DNA from: Oscillospiraceae bacterium
GTDB taxonomy: Bacteria; Bacillota; Clostridia; Oscillospirales; Acutalibacteraceae
Reading direction: 5' to 3'
Assembly: GCA_022508865.1 (NCBI GenBank)
Contig: JAFLUK010000094.1
Coordinates: forward strand, 1 to 5,788
Length of the DNA stretch: 5,788 bases
Of this stretch, positions 1-5,033 are shown in pieces. A program made the translations under genes and the position numbers. The notes beneath the pieces were generated by a model, which did not search any database, was not told the DNA's origin, and was given only the letters and a program-made list of their open reading frames with translations. Numbering within the stretch: position 1 is the stretch's first letter; every line of letters starts with the position of its first letter.

Positions 1-36
1 TTCCAAATTTTTTCATAAAAGTATTCGTATAATTAC

Positions 37-65
37 TTTACAAATAAGAATGTATGTGGTAAAAT
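37..65 (+). promoter_or_regulatory. Promoter of the sortase operon
   Basis: A -35 element TTTACA (37-42) and a -10 element TAAAAT (60-65) are separated by 17 bases. Each matches the sigma-A consensus at 5 of 6 positions. TG at 57-58 sits one base before the -10, making it an extended -10. Transcription would start near 72 and give a leader of about 70 nt before the first gene at 142. A perfect TATAAT also occurs at 28-33, but I see no matching -35 for it. This is the only good promoter I see ahead of the three closely spaced genes. Confidence 0.6.
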
Positions 66-141
66 TAAAAACGTATGTAGGGTAACTGAATTGATACGAT
101 AGTTTAGTTGTCTGCAAAATCCAGTCAAAAAGGAGAAAATT

Positions 142-723
142 ATGAAAAGTAAAAAGATTTTCGGAAGAATATTCAGCTTGTTGGTTGTTCTTACTATTTT
201 GGCATTTTCATGCATTAACGTATTTGCAGCAGGAATCAATTCCTATGAGCAAAGTGTTTTGGCACAGATGAGAACACCTGCAAATATGAATGGTAATATG
301 GTTTATGTTCCTGATTCATATGTTAATCAGGCAGAAGCACAGTTTAATACTATTGAAATGACTTCCCAGCAGGCAAGTGAGATTAATTCCATTATTTCAC
401 AGGGACGTTCATTCCTTGAAGGTACAGGCAAGTCTTCAATGAAGGAGCTTACTCCTGCAGAGAAAAGACAAATTCTTTCCTATGCAAGCGCTGCAGCAGG
501 TGTGCTTAACCTTACCGCAGCAGCAGGTTCAGATGCTTCACAGGTAAAGATAATGGATTCCGATGGTAATGTAATCGTTGATGAATCCGGCGCAGTTATC
601 AAGACAACAGGTTCACAGACAACAGCAGGTTATGTACCAACTGTTTTTGCAGCTTCACTTGCAGTGCTTACCGTTCTTGCATGTGCCGGCATAGTTTGCG
701 GTAAAGTATCCAAGAAAAGATAA
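142..723 (+). CDS. Small exported protein with C-terminal membrane anchor, candidate sortase partner
   Basis: The protein has 193 residues and belongs to no family I recognise. Residues 1-29 form a signal peptide: a basic start (MKSKKIFGR), a hydrophobic core, and a likely cleavage after VFA (27-29). The exported part (30-163) is rich in Ala, Ser, Gln and Asn and probably mostly helical. It includes a polar acidic stretch around 136-152 (VKIMDSDGNVIVDES). Residues 165-187 form a hydrophobic helix followed by the basic tail GKVSKKR. This order (export signal, exposed domain, C-terminal helix, basic tail) is that of a sortase substrate, and the next gene is a sortase. However, there is no LPXTG, LPXTA or NPQTN motif before the helix; the sequence there is TTAGYVPT. 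The start is supported by AAGGAG at 130-135, 6 bases upstream. It is the first gene of the operon and lies 6 bases before the sortase. It could equally be a membrane-anchored accessory protein that is never cleaved. Confidence 0.85.
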   Translation: MKSKKIFGRIFSLLVVLTILAFSCINVFAAGINSYEQSVLAQMRTPANMNGNMVYVPDSYVNQAEAQFNTIEMTSQQASEINSIISQGRSFLEGTGKSSMKELTPAEKRQILSYASAAAGVLNLTAAAGSDASQVKIMDSDGNVIVDESGAVIKTTGSQTTAGYVPTVFAASLAVLTVLACAGIVCGKVSKKR

Positions 724-729
724 TAGTAT

Positions 730-1392
730 ATGAAAAGCAGTCATAAAAAAGGGCACAAGTGGTTTATAATAATGCCGGTGCTTTATTGCCTTCTGATGTT
801 TCTCATATTGTTTGTGGATACATTGCCTTTTTTATCTGACATAGTTTCAATTTCCAATATGTTTTTGTCTGATAATCAGGTGGACTATTCCTCATCCTAT
901 GAAAATATTTTTGTTCCATCGGATAACAACGGTGATACAGTTGATGCATCAGATGTTGATTTCCCCGGTATTAACAAGCAGTTTGGCGAACTGAACATAA
1001 AGGGCAGAGGAGTATCCTCAAAGCTTTTCTTTGGCGACGGAGCAGTACCATTAAGAAATGGTGTTGGAATATACGCTGGAAGCTTTATTCCGGGATATGG
1101 CAAAACAATACTTGTAGCCGGTCACAACAATACATACTTCAACGGACTAAAAAACGTTGAAAAGGGCGACATAGTAAGCATAAAGACAAGCTACGGCAAC
1201 TATGAATACAAGATTACAAAGACAAAAATAGCAGGAGATGGTGACAAAACTGCTTACGACCTTTCTGCTGATAAGGAAAATCTTGTTATGTATACATGTT
1301 ATCCCTTTGATGAGTTGGGACTTACCCAAAAAAGATATTTTGTATACGCCGAAAAAGTATCCGGTCCCGAAATTGTGGGACTGTATGATTAA
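730..1392 (+). CDS. Sortase, class D-like cysteine transpeptidase
   Basis: Sortases are membrane-bound cysteine transpeptidases. They cut a C-terminal sorting motif on exported proteins and join the protein to peptidoglycan or to another protein. This one has 220 residues. Residues 11-29 form an N-terminal membrane anchor, 30-80 a polar linker, and about 82-210 the sortase barrel. The catalytic set is visible: His132 in VAGHNN, Cys190 in LVMYTCYPFD and Arg202 in QKRYFVYAE. The stretches GVGIYAGS (111-118) and PGYGKTILVAGHN (121-133) are typical of the family. TCYPFD after the active Cys and the single N-terminal anchor fit class D best, but class assignment by eye is uncertain. The start follows the previous stop by 6 bases. 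Only a weak purine-rich site (AAGAAAAGA, 712-720) precedes it, so translation may be coupled to the upstream gene. Its substrate may be that upstream product or proteins encoded elsewhere; no canonical LPXTG protein is in the window. Confidence 0.93.
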   Translation: MKSSHKKGHKWFIIMPVLYCLLMFLILFVDTLPFLSDIVSISNMFLSDNQVDYSSSYENIFVPSDNNGDTVDASDVDFPGINKQFGELNIKGRGVSSKLFFGDGAVPLRNGVGIYAGSFIPGYGKTILVAGHNNTYFNGLKNVEKGDIVSIKTSYGNYEYKITKTKIAGDGDKTAYDLSADKENLVMYTCYPFDELGLTQKRYFVYAEKVSGPEIVGLYD

Positions 1393-1404
1393 GGGTGGTG
1401 CAGA

Positions 1405-2250
1405 ATGAAAAAACTTTTTGGTAATGAAACATTTAAAAAAATACTTTACGGTATTTTATCCTTTGTACTTGCAGGCTCATTAACTGCATGTTCAATGTTT
1501 GTGCTACTTAAAACTACCATACTAAACGAAAGCTTTCTTATGAACAGTCTGAACACATCCGAGTATTATATGGATTTGTGTTATGAAATCACAGACGATA
1601 TGGTAGATATTGGTGACGCAAGCGGCCTTAACAGAAGCTTTTTTGAGGGCTTTATTGACGAGGTTATGGTGCGTAAGGATATCCAACAATATGTAGATAA
1701 CTTCTACGCAGGCGAAAAGCTCACCGTTGACACAGGTGATTTTGAAAGAGCATTGAGAGCTGCCATTGATAAATATGAAAAGAAAAAGGGAATAGACCCT
1801 GCAACCTTGACAGAGGACAGCGTAAACTACTTTGTAAAAGAAGCTGCAAAGATTTACAGCAAAAACATTGAAATTACATATTTCTCAATGATTCAGAAAA
1901 AGGCAATCAGTTGGTCGTTTAAATCACTTCTATATGCAATTGTCCTTGGAGTAGTTGTACTTGCGCTTGTATGCTTTATTTTCTTTACAAACAAGTGGAA
2001 GCACAGGGGAATCAAGTACATTTCATATGCCACAGGGGCATCAAGTCTTTTTTTGCTTATTGTGTCGGCGTTGGTTTTAGTCAGCGGGGTTACCGACAAG
2101 GTTGCAATAATCAGTCGCTCTCTCAACGACTTGTACACCGCTGTCATCAATTCATTTTTAGTCGATATGCTGATTATGGGTTTTGTACTTCTTACTATTT
2201 CAATAGTGCTGATTATAATCCATGATAATTTGAGAAAAAAGGTGCTGTGA
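1405..2250 (+). CDS. Unrecognised four-helix membrane protein of the sortase operon
   Basis: The protein has 281 residues and matches no family I can name. Hydrophobic segments lie at about 13-35, 172-195, 206-228 and 253-272. Charges (KKLF at the start, NKWKHRGIK at 196-204, NLRKKVL at the end) place both termini inside. This leaves a soluble outer domain of about 135 residues (36-171) between the first and second helices. That domain is acidic at first (DDMVDIGDAS, 64-73) and helical and lysine-rich later. The first helix contains LTAC (26-29), which looks like a lipoprotein cleavage box. The hydrophobic run continues past it and three helices follow, so an uncleaved membrane segment is the simpler reading. 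The start is supported by GGTGGTG (1394-1400), close to GGAGGTG. The gap after the sortase stop is 12 bases, so co-transcription is very likely. A role in helping sortase or its substrate at the membrane is inferred from position only. It is the last gene before a 196-base gap. Confidence 0.85.
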   Translation: MKKLFGNETFKKILYGILSFVLAGSLTACSMFVLLKTTILNESFLMNSLNTSEYYMDLCYEITDDMVDIGDASGLNRSFFEGFIDEVMVRKDIQQYVDNFYAGEKLTVDTGDFERALRAAIDKYEKKKGIDPATLTEDSVNYFVKEAAKIYSKNIEITYFSMIQKKAISWSFKSLLYAIVLGVVVLALVCFIFFTNKWKHRGIKYISYATGASSLFLLIVSALVLVSGVTDKVAIISRSLNDLYTAVINSFLVDMLIMGFVLLTISIVLIIIHDNLRKKVL

Positions 2251-2312
2251 CGGAGTTTTTTTACTAAAATATATATTTATTTAGCTTCAATGTCTCAATT
2301 TATTAAATCTAT

Positions 2313-2346
2313 TTAAGTAAACACTGATTAAACAGTATTTACTTAA
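2313..2346. repeat. Long AT-rich inverted repeat, hairpin or operator
   Basis: TTAAGTAAACACTG (2313-2326) and CAGTATTTACTTAA (2333-2346) are complementary except for one C/A mismatch. They give 13 pairs around a 6-base loop. It lies 62 bases after the sortase operon and about 36 bases before the proposed -35 of the next gene. No T-run follows on either strand, so it is not a standard intrinsic terminator. It may weakly terminate the operon, stabilise its mRNA end, or be a binding site for a dimeric regulator. The rest of the gap 2251-2446 is AT-rich with a T-run at 2256-2262 but no other clear structure apart from the downstream promoter. Confidence 0.6.
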
Positions 2347-2372
2347 CAATTTATAGATGTTATATTTGTGCA

Positions 2373-2410
2373 ATTTGCCTATAGTAATTATCGGGCAGTT
2401 GTGTTAAACT
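2373..2410 (+). promoter_or_regulatory. Candidate promoter and shared upstream box of the first FN3 gene
   Basis: The 19-base box ATTTGCCTATAGTAATTAT (2373-2391) matches 16 of 19 bases of the box before the second FN3 gene at 3703-3721. The proposed -35 TAGTAA (2382-2387) and -10 TAAACT (2405-2410) are 17 bases apart and weak on their own (about 3 and 4 of 6 matches). They are proposed mainly because the same layout, with a better match, precedes the paralog. In both cases the box starts 32 bases before the -10. The leader would be about 30 nt and end in a perfect ribosome binding site, AAGGAGGT (2432-2439). Confidence 0.4.
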
Positions 2411-2446
2411 TTAATCGTATAGGTTTATCTTAAGGAGGTAATTAAA

Positions 2447-3634
2447 ATGAAAAGTTCAAAGAAAATTGTTTGCGCTGTATTAGCTGTTATTATGGCAGTT
2501 TCTTCAATTGCTTTAGGTAGCGTTTCTGCTTCCGCAGCAACTGCAAAGGCTCCAAAAACTGTTACAGTAGCAAACGCAGAAAACGGTATCAAGGTTACTT
2601 GGTCAAAGGTTAGCAAAGCAAAGAAGTATGTAGTTATTCGTAACAAGAAGAAGATTGCTACTGTTAAGAAGAGATCTTATCTTGATATCACTGCAAAAGC
2701 AGGTAAGACTTATACATACAAGGTAAAGGCAGTAAACGGCAAGGCTAAAGCTGCTGCTAAAATTACAAGACTCAACAAGTCTTTTATTACAGCTCTTACT
2801 AACGCAGCAAACGGTATCAAAATTAATTGGTTCAAAAAAGTTGGCGCTACAGAGTACAGAGTATTTAGAAAAACAACAGGCAAGTACTCAAAGATTGCCA
2901 CAGTAAAGGGCAAGTATACTTATACAGACAAGACAACAAAGTCAGGTGTTAAGTATACATATGTTGTTAAGGCTTATAACAAAAAGACAAAGTCAGTTTC
3001 TACTTATTTAAAGAAGAGCAGAACATATCTTGCAGCACCTTCTAACGTAACAGCTCGTGAGAATGTTGCTTTTGATGGTATCACAGTAAACTGGGATAAG
3101 GTTACAGGTGCTACAGGCTACGCTGTTTACAGACAGAAGTGCACAGAGAATTCATACTCAAAAATTGCTACAGTTTCCGGCGGCAAATTAACATATAACG
3201 ACACTGCTGCTACACAGATTAATCCAACAGCTTATATGTACAAGGTTGTTGCATTAAAGGGTTCTGAAAAGTCTGCTGCAAGCATCTTCAGACTTGCTCC
3301 ATATGCTGCAAAGGGCGAAGGCGAAAATCGTTACTACAGAGATAGCGCTAACAACCTCCATATTAAGATTTACCTCAACAAGGGCGAATCTTATGCAGAT
3401 GGTAAGGCATTAGCAGATTACTTAAGCCTTACAGGCCAGTATAAGGCTGAAGTTACACAGGGTGCTGACAAGGTTAAGGTTGAAAACGGCGTTATTACAG
3501 CAGTTGAAACCGGTGATGCAGTTGTTGAAGTTACAGTTTCTGATGCAGGTAAGGACATCATTAACGGCGCTTCAAACGATGGCGCAACAAAGCTTTCAAC
3601 AAAGACAGTTTATATTGAAGTAAACGTAAAGTAA
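2447..3634 (+). CDS. Secreted protein with three FN3-like repeats and a Big_2-like domain
   Basis: The protein has 395 residues and is predicted to be exported. Residues 1-30 are a signal peptide (KSSKK, hydrophobic core, cleavage after SASA). Three fibronectin-III-like repeats follow at about 34-108, 113-194 and 197-284. Each shows the pattern GIxVxW near its start (48-52, 123-127, 211-215), Y-V/R-V-I/F/Y-R in the middle and YTY/YMY-K/V-V-K/V-A near its end. Residues 300-395 resemble a bacterial Ig-like (Big_2) domain, with VENGVITAVETGDAVVEVTV (345-364) and an apparent insertion around 367-384. Lysine is about 15% of all residues. Repeats 1 and 2 are very basic, while the C-terminal half is near neutral. 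There is no LPXTG motif, C-terminal helix, SLH domain or enzyme motif, so it is secreted or held to the wall non-covalently. Its role is probably binding or structural. The start has a perfect AAGGAGGT 7 bases upstream, suggesting strong translation. It has its own terminator and is a paralog of the gene at 3771. Confidence 0.92.
   Translation: MKSSKKIVCAVLAVIMAVSSIALGSVSASAATAKAPKTVTVANAENGIKVTWSKVSKAKKYVVIRNKKKIATVKKRSYLDITAKAGKTYTYKVKAVNGKAKAAAKITRLNKSFITALTNAANGIKINWFKKVGATEYRVFRKTTGKYSKIATVKGKYTYTDKTTKSGVKYTYVVKAYNKKTKSVSTYLKKSRTYLAAPSNVTARENVAFDGITVNWDKVTGATGYAVYRQKCTENSYSKIATVSGGKLTYNDTAATQINPTAYMYKVVALKGSEKSAASIFRLAPYAAKGEGENRYYRDSANNLHIKIYLNKGESYADGKALADYLSLTGQYKAEVTQGADKVKVENGVITAVETGDAVVEVTVSDAGKDIINGASNDGATKLSTKTVYIEVNVK
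2573..2820 (+). repeat. Near-identical 20-base units in FN3 repeats 1 and 2
   Basis: The 20 bases at 2573-2592 (AACGCAGAAAACGGTATCAA) and at 2801-2820 (AACGCAGCAAACGGTATCAA) differ at one position. They are 228 bases, or 76 codons, apart. They encode NAENGIK and NAANGIK at equivalent places in neighbouring FN3-like repeats. The feature span covers both copies and the DNA between them, which is less alike. Confidence 0.8.
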
Positions 3635-3650
3635 TTTGACCTATTACATT

Positions 3651-3676
3651 GCGGGTGTCGTATGACACCCGCTTTT
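3651..3676 (+). terminator. Intrinsic terminator after the first FN3 gene
   Basis: GCGGGTGTC (3651-3659) and GACACCCGC (3664-3672) form a perfect 9-pair GC-rich stem with loop GTAT. TTTT (3673-3676) follows directly, and more T-rich sequence lies at 3680-3687. It begins 16 bases after the stop codon and separates this gene's transcript from the next FN3 gene. Confidence 0.93.
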
Positions 3677-3702
3677 CTGTTATTTTTCATGGGAGTTATA
3701 AT

Positions 3703-3740
3703 ATTTACCTATAGACATTATTGTGTAAAGATGATAAAAT
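3703..3740 (+). promoter_or_regulatory. Promoter and shared upstream box of the second FN3 gene
   Basis: The -35 TAGACA (3712-3717) and -10 TAAAAT (3735-3740) each match the sigma-A consensus at 5 of 6 positions and are 17 bases apart. The box ATTTACCTATAGACATTAT (3703-3721) overlaps the -35. It is 16 of 19 identical to the box before the first FN3 gene, at the same 32-base distance to the -10. Transcription would start near 3747, giving a leader of about 24 nt. Confidence 0.6.
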
Positions 3741-3756
3741 AATCTTAAGTTTCTAT

Positions 3757-3765
3757 AAGGACGTG
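3757..3765 (+). promoter_or_regulatory. Ribosome binding site supporting a TTG start
   Basis: AAGGACGTG differs from AAGGAGGTG at one base and ends 5 bases before TTG at 3771. Starting there gives a complete signal peptide (MHLFKKFLGI and onward). This fixes the start of the second FN3 gene at a TTG rather than an ATG. Confidence 0.7.
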
Positions 3766-3770
3766 TTATT

Positions 3771-4916
3771 TTGCATTTATTTAAAAAATTTTTGGGAATA
3801 GTTCTTACAATAATCATAGCTGTTTCAGGCTTAACCATTTGTGTTGATGCTGCCACCTTTAAGGGTACATCAAAGCTTACCTCACTTGGTAACAGCGTTT
3901 CGGGTATTACAGTTAAGTGGTCTCAAAACAAAAAGGCCGACGGTTACAGGATTTTTAGAAAATCAGGCAAGAGTGCTTTAAAGCAGATAGCCACAGTAAA
4001 GGACGGTAAAAAATTGTCCTATGTGGACAAAAAGGTTAAGTCCAACGTAAAATACACTTACGCTGTAAAAGCTTATAAGGGTAAGTCAGCAGGCGTAATG
4101 AGTAAAACAAAGTCAATTTTAAGAGTTGGCACACCAAAGGTAACTCTTTCAAACGCATTGGCAGGTATTAAGGTGAGCTGGGGCAAGGTTGCCGGCGCTA
4201 CAAAGTATGCAGTGTCAATGAGAAAATCAGGCCAAAAGACGTTTAAGCTCGCATATTACGGCAAAAAAACTTCTTATATTTATGATGTAGTAAAGAATAA
4301 CACCAGCTATGAATTTAAGGTAAAGGCTGTAATCGGCAAAACAACAGGAGCATATACCACACTTCAGACAAAATGCTTCCTTGATCCTCCAAAGAATTTT
4401 CATGCAGAGGAGTATCAGGATGACCTTACAGGTATTACCATTGATTGGAATGGCGTAAAGGGAGCAGAGGGTTACTATATTTATCGTTCTCTGAAAAAGG
4501 AGAATAACTTCAAAAGGATTGCAAATGTTAAGGCAGAAGGTAAGAATTACTTTGTATATGTAGACAAAACCTGTGTCAGCATTAATTCCTACAAGTACTA
4601 TGCTGTATCCTACAAGGGCTCTGATAAATCTGCAAAAAGCGAAATAAGCGCCGATGTTTACGGGTATCTTGAAAATGAGGATACACCTTTGTATCTCACA
4701 ATTTCCAAGGGTGAGGTATATACAGATATTTACGATAAGGCCCATAAGTATGGCGCAGATAATTCAATTTCCTGGTCAAGCAACAACAGTAAAATTGTTT
4801 CTGTAACTTCTGTTGGCGTTATGACAGGTGTGAGTAAGGGCACAGCGAAGATTACAGCCAAGGGTATGTACGAAAATAAGATGAGAAAAATACATATCTA
4901 CGTTACGGTAAAATAA
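3771..4916 (+). CDS. Secreted FN3-like/Big_2 protein, paralog of the preceding gene
   Basis: The protein has 381 residues with the same design as its upstream neighbour. A signal peptide covers 1-27 (HLFKKF, hydrophobic core, cleavage near VDA). FN3-like repeats lie at about 33-117, 119-203 and 206-297, each with a GIxVxW-type strand (GITVKW 45-50, GIKVSW 132-137, GITIDW 221-226). A clear Big_2 domain occupies 307-380: ISWSSNNSKIVSVTS (333-347), then GVMTGVSKGTAKITAKG (349-365). Big_2 and FN3 modules are common in surface and adhesion proteins, usually as spacers or binding domains. There is no enzyme motif, LPXTG motif or C-terminal helix. Lysine is again about 15%. The start is TTG, chosen because a good binding site lies just upstream and the signal peptide begins there. 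Its promoter region resembles that of the neighbour, so the pair is probably co-regulated, but the TTG start suggests lower translation. The exact ligand is unknown. Confidence 0.9.
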   Translation: MHLFKKFLGIVLTIIIAVSGLTICVDAATFKGTSKLTSLGNSVSGITVKWSQNKKADGYRIFRKSGKSALKQIATVKDGKKLSYVDKKVKSNVKYTYAVKAYKGKSAGVMSKTKSILRVGTPKVTLSNALAGIKVSWGKVAGATKYAVSMRKSGQKTFKLAYYGKKTSYIYDVVKNNTSYEFKVKAVIGKTTGAYTTLQTKCFLDPPKNFHAEEYQDDLTGITIDWNGVKGAEGYYIYRSLKKENNFKRIANVKAEGKNYFVYVDKTCVSINSYKYYAVSYKGSDKSAKSEISADVYGYLENEDTPLYLTISKGEVYTDIYDKAHKYGADNSISWSSNNSKIVSVTSVGVMTGVSKGTAKITAKGMYENKMRKIHIYVTVK

Positions 4917-4928
4917 AAAATGATATAC

Positions 4929-4964
4929 AACAGACTTGCAATTAAATGCGCAGGTCTGTTTTTT
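4929..4964 (+). terminator. Intrinsic terminator after the second FN3 gene
   Basis: AACAGACTTGC (4929-4939) pairs with GCAGGTCTGTT (4950-4960) in an 11-pair stem that includes one G-T wobble. The loop is 10 bases, and the T-run at 4959-4964 overlaps the end of the stem. It starts 12 bases after the stop codon. Confidence 0.88.
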
Positions 4965-4969
4965 CTTGC

Positions 4970-5004
4970 AAAAAAACAGCGATAATCATTATGATTATCG
5001 CTGT
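4970..5004 (-). terminator. Intrinsic terminator of the minus-strand UPF0210 gene
   Basis: ACAGCGATAATCAT (4976-4989) and ATGATTATCGCTGT (4991-5004) are perfect inverted copies. They form a stem of at least 12 pairs. Read on the minus strand it is followed by seven T residues (A-run 4970-4976 on the plus strand). It lies 29 bases past the stop of the converging gene. The T-run placement fits minus-strand termination. Confidence 0.88.
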
Positions 5005-5007
5005 AAT

Positions 5008-5023
5008 TATAATTGCAATTATA
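5008..5023. repeat. 16-base perfect palindrome
   Basis: TATAATTGCAATTATA is its own reverse complement. It lies between the stop of the minus-strand gene and its terminator, inside that gene's 3' untranslated region. It is AT-rich and may be a chance feature or part of the mRNA end structure. Confidence 0.5.
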
Positions 5024-5033
5024 TAGTAGTTAG

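Noticed and set aside
81..110. Leader hairpin or riboswitch in the 70-nt leader of the sortase operon
   Set aside because: The best pairing (AACTGAAT with GTTTAGTT) has 8 pairs with two wobbles and no G/C clamp, and no known riboswitch core is visible.
91..120. Second promoter TTGATA with CAAAAT before the sortase operon
   Set aside because: The spacing is 18 and the -10 matches at only 4 of 6 positions. The transcript would start at about the ribosome binding site (130-135), leaving almost no leader.
1405..1491. Lipoprotein signal peptide (LTAC) in the third gene
   Set aside because: Hydrophobic sequence continues beyond the Cys and the protein has three further helices, so an ordinary membrane segment is more likely. 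It is kept only as an alternative.
1893..2225. Overlapping frames on both strands inside the four-helix membrane protein gene
   Set aside because: They are short, lack binding sites and overlap a continuous gene with consistent membrane topology.
2251..2262. Terminator at the T-run just after the sortase operon
   Set aside because: No inverted repeat that could form a stem precedes the T-run.
4227..4745. Open minus-strand frame of 172 codons inside the second FN3 gene
   Set aside because: It lies wholly opposite a well-supported gene with signal peptide and domains. Its translation has no domain pattern I recognise, and I see no ribosome binding site. It is a reading-frame shadow.
2447..4916. 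The FN3 proteins as substrates of the neighbouring sortase
   Set aside because: Both end in ordinary beta-strand sequence (EVNVK, YVTVK) with no sorting motif, hydrophobic helix or basic tail.
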